Assembly: GCA_029262975.1 (NCBI GenBank)
Contig: JAJCYJ010000821.1
Span: 1 to 9,325, forward strand
Length of the DNA: 9,325 nucleotides
Source of the DNA: Saprospiraceae bacterium
Lineage (GTDB): Bacteria; Bacteroidota; Bacteroidia; Chitinophagales; Saprospiraceae
Direction of reading: 5' to 3'
Shown one piece after another: positions 1 to 6,645 of the stretch. The translations under genes and the position numbers were made by a program. Numbering within the stretch: position 1 is the first letter of the stretch; the number at the start of each line of letters is the position of its first letter. Under the pieces are notes generated by a model. It saw only the letters and a program-made list of their open reading frames with translations, had not been told where the DNA came from and made no database searches.

Positions 1-990
1 TGGTAGATTTTTAAATATCTCACCAATATTCATTTGCATACCGATCGTTGCTACGAGGATATAGATGAACAGGGACCCAAATCTTGAAGCTCCGACACCT
101 TCTAACTTTCTTGCTTTGGTAAAACTTAATCCTACACCAATCGTGGTAGAGATAACCACCAACCAGAAGAATCCGGACAATAACGAGTTCATTCTCATTG
201 ATTCAATTTGACTCTGGTAATTTTCCAGAAAAGGGACAATCAATTGCGATCCCAGGTGAGCCAGGGCAGCGGAACCAAATGCAACACCTCCCAGGACATA
301 CAAATCTTTTGAAGTCATCTTGCGCTCTACACTTAGTCTATAATCTTCTACTTTCTTTTTTAATGTTTCGATGGCAGAATTATCGGCCTTCAACCATCGG
401 TCTATTTTATCGGAAGAATTAACACCATACAGTAGAATACCCAACCAGGTATTGCCTATCAATACATCGACGACTACCATAGTACCAAAGAGATCATCAC
501 TAACCTGGTAAATTTCCTTCATTGCTGCCTGGTTCGCGCCACCACCTATCCAACTACCTGCAACCGTTGAAAGTCCCCGCCATAATTGATCAGGTGTAAC
601 ACCTACGAGATCCGGTGCTATATAAGTGCAAATCAATAGTGCGATAGGCCCTCCAAGGATGATGCCCAATGAAGCTACTGCAAATATGGTAAGTGCCTTA
701 CTGCCCAGTCCCATTACGGCCTTCAGGTCAATACTAAGACAAAGCAGTACCAGACTTGCCGGCAGCAGATATCTTGACGCCATATAATAAAGGGAGGATT
801 CTCCGGGATTAATGAGCCCAAGCGGCCAGTGAAAAAGGGCAGGAACAAAATAACACAGAATAAGCGCCGGACAATACCGGTAGAACTTCTTCCAGGTAGG
901 ATGCTCTGAATTACTCGTATACATGACTCCAGCCAGAATCATCATAAGAATACCAAAAACAATTGCGTCATTTGTGAAGGGGACTTGCAT
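1..990 (-). CDS. DUF819 family multi-pass membrane protein (C-terminus beyond window)
   Basis: Reading the minus strand from the ATG at 990 gives an open frame of 330 codons to base 1 without a stop, so the gene is cut by the window edge. The product is very hydrophobic, with many predicted membrane spans (for example residues 10-24, 40-53, 75-88, 99-124). It carries the signature of the DUF819 (YjcL-like) family: GSWIGGGANQAAM at 145-157 and, later, a run resembling a transporter repeat (VVVDVLIGNTWLG). A charged linker (DKIDRWLKADNS onward) separates the two membrane halves, as expected for this family. DUF819 members are inner-membrane proteins proposed, but not proven, to be transporters; the substrate is unknown. 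The start fits the family N-terminus (short tail, then first span). It is transcribed divergently from the oxidoreductase gene at 1038. Family assignment is from recalled motifs. Confidence 0.9.
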   Translation of the reverse strand, partial: MQVPFTNDAIVFGILMMILAGVMYTSNSEHPTWKKFYRYCPALILCYFVPALFHWPLGLINPGESSLYYMASRYLLPASLVLLCLSIDLKAVMGLGSKALTIFAVASLGIILGGPIALLICTYIAPDLVGVTPDQLWRGLSTVAGSWIGGGANQAAMKEIYQVSDDLFGTMVVVDVLIGNTWLGILLYGVNSSDKIDRWLKADNSAIETLKKKVEDYRLSVERKMTSKDLYVLGGVAFGSAALAHLGSQLIVPFLENYQSQIESMRMNSLLSGFFWLVVISTTIGVGLSFTKARKLEGVGASRFGSLFIYILVATIGMQMNIGEIFKNLP

Positions 991-1037
991 AATATAAATG
1001 ATGATAGTTGCTCAAAATATCAAATTCATCTTAGAGA
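991..1037. promoter_or_regulatory. Short divergent intergenic region, presumed to hold two promoters
   Basis: Only 47 bp separate the start codons of the DUF819 gene (990, minus) and the oxidoreductase (1038, plus). Both promoters must lie here or overlap the opposite gene. The stretch is strongly AT-rich. I see no exact match to the Bacteroidota -7 consensus TAnnTTTG and no clear ribosome binding site for either gene, so the promoter role rests on position only. Confidence 0.35.
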
Positions 1038-2063
1038 ATGACAAATAGACGGGTCTACAGATTAAAAGCGGGGGATATTAAGAGACTTAAGATGTCTGAA
1101 GAAGATCTACCACTTCCGGATCTTGATGAGATTCAGGTAAAAACACATGCTATAGGATTAAATTTTGCCGATGTATTTGCCATCCTTGGATTATACAGTG
1201 CTACGCCTAAGGAAGCTTTTATCCCCGGGCTAGAATTTGCCGGAGAAGTTGCAGCAATTGGAAAAGGTGTCACTCAATTCAGGCCTGGAGATCGAGTTAT
1301 GGGTGTGACTAGGTTTGGTGCATATGCCAGCCATATAAATATCAACAAAAACTACATAATCAAAATACCGGATTCCTGGAGTTACGAGGAAGGAGCGGCC
1401 TACCTGGTGCAGCTACTCACCGCCTATTATGGACTGATCAATCTTGGCGCGTTGAAAAAGGGTCATACCGTATTAATACATTCTGCAGCCGGTGGCGTCG
1501 GCTTATGGGCGAACAGAATATGTAAATTCTACAAGGCATATACCATAGGGACGGTAGGCAACGACAGTAAACTAGATCTTCTGACGACTGAAGGTTATGA
1601 CGCCTCAATTGTAAGAAATGAAAAAACTTTCAAATCAGAATTAATTAGAGCATTGGATGGGCGAAATTTGGATCTCATCATGGAATGTATTGGTGGCAAG
1701 ATTATGAAGATCGGCTTCGCAGCATTGGGACAGATGGGGCGACACATTGTGTATGGGTCAGCCCAATATGGCGATCGAACTGACCGACCCAATTATTTCA
1801 AATTGCTTCCGAAGTATCTGGCACGGCCACGACTTGACCCACAGAATATGATCGCACAAAATAAATCTGTCATGGCCTTCAACCTGATTTATCTATTTGA
1901 TCATCCGGATTTACTTCATAACATATTAAGAGATTCAAGTCAAATGAACTTGGGGAAACCTATAATAGGACATCGTTTTCAATTTGAAAATATGCCTGAT
2001 GCCATCCGGTTATTTCAATCTGGGAAGACGATGGGGAAGGTGGTGATTGCTATAGATAGTTAA
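1038..2063 (+). CDS. Zinc-independent MDR oxidoreductase, quinone oxidoreductase / VAT-1-like
   Basis: A complete 341-residue medium-chain dehydrogenase/reductase. The N-terminal GroES-like domain (about 1-120) contains GLNFAD at 40-45 and PGLEFAGEV at 63-71. The Rossmann domain has the glycine-rich HSAAGGVG at 148-155. Family members reduce quinones or alpha,beta-unsaturated carbonyls with NADPH in the cytosol. No catalytic or structural zinc cysteine/histidine set is present, which places it in the zinc-free quinone reductase branch. The C-terminal segment with NKSVMAFNLIYLF and the closing GKTMGKVVIAI are typical of the VAT-1-like subgroup ('zinc-binding dehydrogenase' in many databases, despite lacking zinc). 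Residues 1-30 match the usual family N-terminus, supporting this ATG. It stands alone: the next gene begins 245 bp downstream. The exact substrate cannot be told. Confidence 0.88.
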   Translation: MTNRRVYRLKAGDIKRLKMSEEDLPLPDLDEIQVKTHAIGLNFADVFAILGLYSATPKEAFIPGLEFAGEVAAIGKGVTQFRPGDRVMGVTRFGAYASHININKNYIIKIPDSWSYEEGAAYLVQLLTAYYGLINLGALKKGHTVLIHSAAGGVGLWANRICKFYKAYTIGTVGNDSKLDLLTTEGYDASIVRNEKTFKSELIRALDGRNLDLIMECIGGKIMKIGFAALGQMGRHIVYGSAQYGDRTDRPNYFKLLPKYLARPRLDPQNMIAQNKSVMAFNLIYLFDHPDLLHNILRDSSQMNLGKPIIGHRFQFENMPDAIRLFQSGKTMGKVVIAIDS

Positions 2064-2308
2064 AAGGGCGTGTGAACATAACCCTATTAATTCCAATCTT
2101 CTCTTATTGCATAGTTCAACCATTCATGTCATTGAAATCTTCTAGAAAGGGAACAATTGAATCAATTAGTTTATGAGAAATTATAGTTGAGTTGACACTC
2201 AGGATTTTTGAGATATTCACCAATTTTATATTGTATTCGATGCTGCCAACAATATTTAAGTTAAAACCTGAAACTCAATTCTTACGCTATTATTAATACA
2301 AGAACCAC

Positions 2309-2809
2309 ATGTCACAACGAATAGCTTATATAATGCTCTTTTTAACCGCCGGTTTATTATGCGTCAATCAGTATGCTCAAGAAGGAGCATCTAATTCATC
2401 CAAAGAGCTACACGAAGATGATTCGACTCAAGAATTAGTAATTCTATTGGAAGAATTTGCAGCTGCATGGAACAATCATGATCTCGATGGACTCATGTCT
2501 ATGATGACAGAGCATTGTGTATTTGAGGCTTCAGGTGGAACAAATGTCAACGGCGAAAGATATAAAGGACAAGAAGCTGTTCGTGCATCCTTTGCTTCAG
2601 TTTTTCAGAAATTTCCCGACGCTCATTGGGGCGGCGCCCGGCATTTTGTTACTGGTAACCGGGGCGTTTCACAATGGACTTTCTCGGGTACAATGAATGA
2701 TGGCCGGCGCATTGAGGTAGACGGATGTGACATCTTTACGTTTAGTGAAGGAAAAATTGCTATAAAAAACTCATTCAGAAAAAATAGAGTCCCGATTAAA
2801 GATTATTGA
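2309..2809 (+). CDS. SnoaL-like (NTF2 fold) protein with N-terminal export signal
   Basis: A 166-residue protein. Residues 1-23 look like a signal sequence: short basic start (QR), a hydrophobic core (IAYIMLFLTAGLLCV), then QYA followed by QEG, a possible signal peptidase I cut. The cysteine at 18 is not in a good lipobox (GLLC), so lipoprotein processing is less likely. From about residue 43 on there is a SnoaL/NTF2-like domain of normal length: the helix ELVILLEEFAAAWNNHDLDGLMSM, then VFEASGG, YKGQEAVRASF, and strands around GVSQWTFSGTMNDGRRIEVDGCDIFTFSEGKI. This fold forms a cone-shaped pocket used by enzymes such as polyketide cyclases and isomerases or by binding proteins; many members have no known reaction. 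I cannot name the catalytic residues or substrate. It is flanked by gaps of about 245 and 194 bp and looks monocistronic. Confidence 0.82.
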   Translation: MSQRIAYIMLFLTAGLLCVNQYAQEGASNSSKELHEDDSTQELVILLEEFAAAWNNHDLDGLMSMMTEHCVFEASGGTNVNGERYKGQEAVRASFASVFQKFPDAHWGGARHFVTGNRGVSQWTFSGTMNDGRRIEVDGCDIFTFSEGKIAIKNSFRKNRVPIKDY

Positions 2810-2833
2810 GGCATCACGCATTCTCATAACGGA

Positions 2834-2856
2834 TAAATTTGTTTTCGTCAAATTTA
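2834..2856. terminator. AT-rich inverted repeat between convergent genes, possible bidirectional terminator
   Basis: TAAATTTG (2834-2841) and CAAATTTA (2849-2856) form a perfect 8-bp stem with a 7-base loop. It lies 25 bp after the stop of the SnoaL-like gene and in front of the convergent pRiA4b-like gene's end. The stem is weak (one G-C pair) and no clean T-run follows, so the terminator role is tentative and rests mostly on position. Confidence 0.28.
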
Positions 2857-3003
2857 AGGATGATTCAGAATCTACAGATTTGTTTCAAAATAGGTCCACT
2901 AAATCGCTTTATTAATCTTTCAAAAAAAGACATTTTGCCTACATAGAGATATCTTCAACATGGAATATTCTCAACTACAGCAAAGTTCGAGCGGTTTTAT
3001 TTT

Positions 3004-3603
3004 TTAGTCTATCTGGTGCCAGGGAGTAGATCTTTTAAGAGGATTTTTGTTGTGCCATTGACCAAAAAGTAATAATTCGCCATTGATTTGATCACGAGGA
3101 AAGTTATAAGCTTCAAAGCCGTCTGGGAGCCAATTATTCCAGTCATTATATTCCTCATGATTTGGATCGGCAAGAATACTGAGTAAGTTAGCATAGCCCG
3201 GAATTCCACCACAGTCTTCCGGAGGGCAGTGATTTTCACCTTCTACACAAATTGGAAAAATTAAATTGTGATCTGTCACATCTTCCACTTCGATGCGATG
3301 ATTCCAGTCATCTCCAAAATCATAGAGATAAATGAATTGATCACCAGGTTGAAATTTAAACTCATTTAAAAAGATACCTGAAACCTCTTCAAGTTCCGGG
3401 AATTCATCGCTGAAATCTCCGGTCATCCCGATTGTTCTTTCCTGGATACTAAATTCATGTAGATGTGAATTCGTCCAACCCATGACTATCTGAAGTACCT
3501 GGTGGAAGCGATCCATGCGATAATCATCTCTCACCTGGAATCTTCTCCAAATAGGGATGGAGCTTTCCATTAATTCAATTCTAAAGTGTAAGGTCTTTTT
3601 CAC
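3004..3603 (-). CDS. Plasmid pRiA4b ORF-3-like protein, GTG start
   Basis: A 199-residue protein made almost wholly of one pRiA4b ORF-3-like domain. Family marks are clear: PIWRRFQV at 17-24, HQVLQIVMGW at 34-43 followed by HLHEF at 47-51, YDFGDDWNHRIEVE at 94-107, and a conserved CPPEDCGG at 126-133 followed by GYANLLSILADPNHEEY. The family is widespread on plasmids and chromosomes; its biochemical role is not established. The Cys/His-rich CPPEDC stretch could bind a metal, but that is inference. The first codon is GTG (3603-3601): no ATG or TTG lies between it and the in-frame stop upstream. The next ATG (codon 12, at 3570) would cut off the first conserved strand, so GTG is preferred. No helicase, nuclease or other mobile-element gene lies beside it. 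It faces the SnoaL-like gene tail-to-tail and diverges from the methyltransferase gene. Confidence 0.88.
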   Translation of the reverse strand: MKKTLHFRIELMESSIPIWRRFQVRDDYRMDRFHQVLQIVMGWTNSHLHEFSIQERTIGMTGDFSDEFPELEEVSGIFLNEFKFQPGDQFIYLYDFGDDWNHRIEVEDVTDHNLIFPICVEGENHCPPEDCGGIPGYANLLSILADPNHEEYNDWNNWLPDGFEAYNFPRDQINGELLLFGQWHNKNPLKRSTPWHQID

Positions 3604-3855
3604 AAGTTTTATAAAACTATAAAATCTAAGATAGTATTATCATCCTGTCAGTTGAAAATTTTAAGACACGTTTTTTTCGTAATTAGAGAGGACCAATTAG
3701 TATCTTTAATGAGGATGTTATAAAAGGATAAGGATGATGTAGAAACGAAACTATTTGTCTTGGTTATTTTTCTATGTAGCAAAGTTTCACCATTCTATGT
3801 GTATGCTATGTACTTTGGCAATACATTAGCATAGAATTCATATAAATTAACCTCT
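3604..3855. promoter_or_regulatory. Divergent intergenic region with hairpin and CTATGT repeats
   Basis: These 252 bp separate the divergent pRiA4b-like (minus) and O-methyltransferase (plus) genes and must carry both promoters. The half nearer the methyltransferase holds three copies of CTATGT (3772, 3795, 3806) and an imperfect hairpin at 3802-3833. No exact TAnnTTTG element was found; TACTTTG at 3811-3817 is one base short of the spacing. I see no small gene here. Confidence 0.4.
3802..3833 (+). repeat. Imperfect inverted repeat upstream of O-methyltransferase
   Basis: TATGCTATGTA (3802-3812) pairs with TACATTAGCATA (3822-3833), an 11-bp stem interrupted by one bulged T, around the 9-base loop CTTTGGCAA. 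It ends 22 bp before the ATG at 3856. It may be an operator or a 5' leader hairpin; there is no T-run after it, so it does not look like a terminator. Confidence 0.5.
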
Positions 3856-4518
3856 ATGTCCGCAAAGACTTACGCTCTTTCACCTGAATTGCACCAATAC
3901 CTCCTGGATGTTTCTCTTCGCGAATCCTTGATATTAAAAGAATTGAGGAACGAAACTCAAAAACTCCCTGATTCTATCATGCAAATATCACCCGAGCAAG
4001 GACAATTTATGCAGCTCCTGGTAAAGTTGATCGGAGCCAGGAAAATTCTTGAAGTGGGTGTTTTTACCGGTTATAGTACTTTAAGTATGGCCCTTGCATT
4101 ATTAGATGACGGACAAATAACAGCATGTGATATCAGTGAAGAATGGACTTCGATGGCTCGTCAATATTGGAAAAAGGCTGGGGTAGATCATAAAATTGAA
4201 CTGATTCTTAATGCTGCTTCAGATACTTTGGAAGGATTAATAAATGCCGGAGATCAAGAAAAGTATGACCTGGCCTTTATCGATGCCGATAAAGAAAATT
4301 ATGATACCTACTACGAGTATTCATTACAATTAATTCGTCCCGGAGGATTAATTCTCATTGATAATACTTTGTGGAACGGAAGAGTTCTCGATACCCAGAG
4401 TAATGACCCGGATACCAATGCAATTCAACAATTGAACCTGAAACTTCATAGTGATCACCGTGTCGATATCAGTTTGTTGCCTATCGGAGATGGACTTACG
4501 CTTCTTAGAAAAAAGTAA
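3856..4518 (+). CDS. SAM-dependent O-methyltransferase, caffeoyl-CoA type (Methyltransf_3)
   Basis: A complete 220-residue class I methyltransferase, the normal length for the CCoAOMT-like family (PF01596). It transfers methyl from S-adenosylmethionine to a catechol-like hydroxyl, usually with a divalent metal. Visible motifs: the SAM-binding loop ILEVGVFTGYSTLSMA at 64-79, the acidic residue after strand 2 (ACDIS, D92), FIDADKENY at 141-149, GGLILIDNTLWNGRV at 163-177 and the C-terminal strand LPIGDGLTLLRK. Probable metal ligands by family analogy are D143, D169 and N170, all present. The N-terminal helix (YLLDVSLRES) is also family-typical, supporting this ATG. It has its own upstream region and a 315-bp gap behind it, so it is probably monocistronic. 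The natural acceptor cannot be deduced; bacterial members are often promiscuous toward catechols. Confidence 0.93.
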   Translation: MSAKTYALSPELHQYLLDVSLRESLILKELRNETQKLPDSIMQISPEQGQFMQLLVKLIGARKILEVGVFTGYSTLSMALALLDDGQITACDISEEWTSMARQYWKKAGVDHKIELILNAASDTLEGLINAGDQEKYDLAFIDADKENYDTYYEYSLQLIRPGGLILIDNTLWNGRVLDTQSNDPDTNAIQQLNLKLHSDHRVDISLLPIGDGLTLLRKK

Positions 4519-4781
4519 ATAATTAAAGAGGCATTCAAGGTGGCAAACTATTCCCGCATGATCAATTTATGGAAAATGTTCTGCCAGGCCTTCTGATGAA
4601 ACCATTCTATTATAATTATAAGTAGAGGAATGATATCAAGTTATTTAATCACCCTCTCTCTGATATTTGAGCGCTACACAATAACTCAACTATGGTTTAT
4701 TTCCCTTGATCATTTTAGGACATGAAATATGTTAGATCGATATTTACCAGCACTGACTATACTATAATCTATGACACTATC

Positions 4782-4801
4782 TATCTTGTTTTCGCAAGAT
4801 A
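4782..4801 (+). repeat. Perfect hairpin in the MDR gene leader
   Basis: TATCTTG (4782-4788) and CAAGATA (4795-4801) pair perfectly over 7 bp around the loop TTTTCG. It is followed by AAAATAG rather than a T-run, so it is not a typical terminator. It lies 32 bp before the preferred ATG at 4834, inside what would otherwise be an N-terminal extension of the protein, and could be an operator or mRNA leader structure. Confidence 0.5.
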
Positions 4802-4824
4802 AAATAGCTGTCAGTGTGACAAAA

Positions 4825-4830
4825 GAAGGA
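4825..4830 (+). promoter_or_regulatory. Ribosome-binding-like GAAGGA that decides the 4834 start
   Basis: GAAGGA sits three bases before the ATG at 4834; the alternative ATG at 4771 has no purine-rich stretch before it. The spacer is short for a classical site, but together with family alignment it favours 4834. Confidence 0.45.
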
Positions 4831-4833
4831 TTA

Positions 4834-5850
4834 ATGAAAACAACTCTATATCAGGGCAACCACACCTTTACTGTTGAAAACAAGGAAAAATTACCACCTA
4901 AGTCAGACGAAGTCAGAATAAAAGTGGCGTATTGTGGTGTTTGCGGGACAGACGTTCACATCTATCATGGTGTCATGGATAAACGGGTCAATATTCCACT
5001 GACCATAGGACATGAGATGTCCGGAATAGTTGATGCCATTGGTGCTCAGGTGAGTCACATTCATGTAGGCGATAAAGTAGTAGTACGCCCTCTTGACAGT
5101 CGTGGAGAAAAACCTTCGGATAAGGGATTTAGTCATATATGTGAGGATCTAAAGTTTATAGGAATAGATAGCCCGGGGGCCATGCAGCAATATTGGAATG
5201 TGCCTGCATTTACGATTCATAAGTTGCCTGAAGAGACTGATTTACGACTGGCGGCACTGGTTGAGCCATTAGCTGTGGCATGCCATGATGTCCGATTATC
5301 ACGACTCAAAAAGTCTGAGATGGCCGTTGTACTCGGGGGAGGCCCAATAGGAATGCTGGTGGCAATGGTCGCGAGGACGACTGGAGCTTCAGTGATCATT
5401 TCTGAAGTTAATCAGACGCGTATTAAATTGGCCAGAGAACTAGGTTTCACGGTCGTCGATCCCGGGGTAGAAAATCTTATAGATTTTGTAAGATCCCAAA
5501 CAGATGGGCACTTGGCTGATGTGGTTTTTGAAGTAGCGGGAGTTCAGTCTACAGTGGATATCATGGTGGACATTGCCGGGATAAGAGGCCGCATTGTTAT
5601 GGTGGCTATTCACGGCCAACCCAAATCAGTAGATCTATTCAAATTCTTCTGGAAGGAACTGCAACTGATCGGTGTGCGGGTGTATGAAAAAGAAGATTAT
5701 GAGACCGCGATTCAACTCATAACAGAAAACCGACTTCCATTTGATAAAATGATCACGGCAGTTAAACCACTTGACCATGTCCAACAGGTTTTTGAAAATA
5801 TTGATAAACATCCGGATGGGATGAAAATACTGCTTGATTGCCAGGTCTGA
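4834..5850 (+). CDS. Zinc-type MDR alcohol/polyol dehydrogenase lacking most structural-zinc cysteines
   Basis: A 338-residue medium-chain dehydrogenase of the sorbitol/threonine/idonate dehydrogenase type, oxidising a secondary alcohol with a nicotinamide cofactor. Catalytic-zinc residues are present: C37 in GVCGTDVH, H60-E61 in GHEMSG and E144 in VEPLAVACH. The Rossmann loop is LGGGPIG at 167-173, and the acidic residue in IISEVN suggests NAD preference. Where relatives carry four structural-zinc cysteines, residues 88-103 keep only the last (C103); the others are R90, K93 and D96. An in-frame ATG at 4771 would add 21 residues with no family match, and a hairpin lies in that stretch, so M at 4834 is preferred. 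The KduD-like SDR follows after 24 bp, so the two are very probably cotranscribed and act on one sugar acid or polyol. Substrate unknown; idonate-, galactonate- or threonine-dehydrogenase-like activities are all possible. Confidence 0.9.
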   Translation: MKTTLYQGNHTFTVENKEKLPPKSDEVRIKVAYCGVCGTDVHIYHGVMDKRVNIPLTIGHEMSGIVDAIGAQVSHIHVGDKVVVRPLDSRGEKPSDKGFSHICEDLKFIGIDSPGAMQQYWNVPAFTIHKLPEETDLRLAALVEPLAVACHDVRLSRLKKSEMAVVLGGGPIGMLVAMVARTTGASVIISEVNQTRIKLARELGFTVVDPGVENLIDFVRSQTDGHLADVVFEVAGVQSTVDIMVDIAGIRGRIVMVAIHGQPKSVDLFKFFWKELQLIGVRVYEKEDYETAIQLITENRLPFDKMITAVKPLDHVQQVFENIDKHPDGMKILLDCQV

Positions 5851-5874
5851 ATCACTATCCATAAATTGATAAAG

Positions 5875-6645
5875 ATGAATGTTCTAAATAAATTTAGTCT
5901 AAATGGCAAGACTGCCCTGGTGACCGGTTGCAAAAGAGGAATTGGTAAAGCGATGGCCATTGCATTAGCAGAGGCAGGAGCAAATATTATAGGTGTCAGT
6001 GCGAGCCTCGAAAAAAAGGGAAGCGAAATAGGTAATGATATCCTGTCAAGAGGAAGAAACTTCACAGCTTATAAATGTGACTTTAGCGATCGTGAGGCAC
6101 TGTATCAATTTATAACACAGGTCAAAAATGACTTTCCCATCGTGGATATTTTAGTTAATAATGCTGGTACTATTGAACGTGCACCGGCAGTAGAGCATTC
6201 TGATGAGATGTGGGACAAAGTGATCGAGGTGAATCAAAGTGCTCAGTTTATATTAACCAGGGAGTTTGGTAAAGAGATGGTTGCCAGGGGTCATGGAAAG
6301 ATTGTATTCACAGCATCTCTTCTTACTTTTCAAGGAGGAATAACAGTTCCAGGTTATGCCGCAAGCAAAGGAGCAATAGGTCAGATGACAATGGCTTTTG
6401 CAAATGAATGGGCTTGTAAAGGCGTAAATGTAAATGCTATCGCTCCTGGATATATCAGTACAGATATAACTGAAGCACTGAGAAATAATCCAGACAGAGC
6501 CGACCCTATATTGTCCAGGATACCTGCTGGCCGGTGGGGTGACCCCGAGGACTTTGCTGGACCGATTGTTTTCCTTTGTTCTGAGGCTTCCGCGTATATG
6601 AATGGGAGCATCATGCTGGTCGATGGAGGATGGATGGGAAGATAG
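5875..6645 (+). CDS. KduD-like short-chain dehydrogenase/reductase
   Basis: A complete 256-residue classical SDR. Cofactor loop TGCKRGIG at 17-24, NNAG at 95-98, structural N120, catalytic S148, Y161 and K165 (YAASK) are all present. Several stretches match 2-dehydro-3-deoxy-D-gluconate 5-dehydrogenase (KduD) of hexuronate catabolism closely: VTGC near the start, SLLTFQGGITVPGY, ANEWA, NVNAIAPGY, RIPAGRWG and the C-terminal VDGGW. Gluconate 5-dehydrogenase (IdnO) is the next closest known function. No KduI isomerase, KDG kinase or lyase gene is in the window, so the exact substrate is open. An in-frame TTG lies nine bases upstream (5866), but the ATG at 5875 gives the family-standard N-terminus. 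The gene follows the MDR dehydrogenase after 24 bp, so the pair is probably one operon handling oxidation and reduction of a sugar acid. Confidence 0.92.
   Translation: MNVLNKFSLNGKTALVTGCKRGIGKAMAIALAEAGANIIGVSASLEKKGSEIGNDILSRGRNFTAYKCDFSDREALYQFITQVKNDFPIVDILVNNAGTIERAPAVEHSDEMWDKVIEVNQSAQFILTREFGKEMVARGHGKIVFTASLLTFQGGITVPGYAASKGAIGQMTMAFANEWACKGVNVNAIAPGYISTDITEALRNNPDRADPILSRIPAGRWGDPEDFAGPIVFLCSEASAYMNGSIMLVDGGWMGR

Larger units (their letters stand above)
4519..4833. other. Gene-free leader region before the MDR-SDR pair
   Basis: These 315 bp hold no convincing gene once the MDR start is placed at 4834. They contain a perfect AT palindrome TTATAATTATAA (4610-4621), a perfect 7-bp hairpin (4782-4801), a short spaced palindrome GTCAgtgTGAC (4810-4820) and a purine-rich ribosome-binding-like stretch (4825-4830). 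No exact TAnnTTTG promoter element was found. The promoter of the two-gene unit must lie here. Confidence 0.5.

Noticed and set aside
198..422. 74-codon plus-strand open frame
   Set aside because: It lies antisense inside the DUF819 coding sequence and has no family resemblance; the minus-strand frame is clearly the real gene.
2188..2201. TGAGT-TGAC-ACTCA hairpin followed by ATTTTTG, a possible terminator of the quinone oxidoreductase
   Set aside because: The stem is only 5 bp, lies 125 bp after the stop codon, and the T-run is three bases away and broken; not strong enough to annotate.
3004..3603. pRiA4b-like gene as evidence of an integrated plasmid
   Set aside because: The family is widespread on chromosomes, and no replication, transfer or integrase gene or flanking direct repeat is seen.
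5635..6065. Minus-strand open frames across the MDR/SDR junction
   Set aside because: They are antisense to two well-supported dehydrogenase genes and their translations show no recognisable domain.
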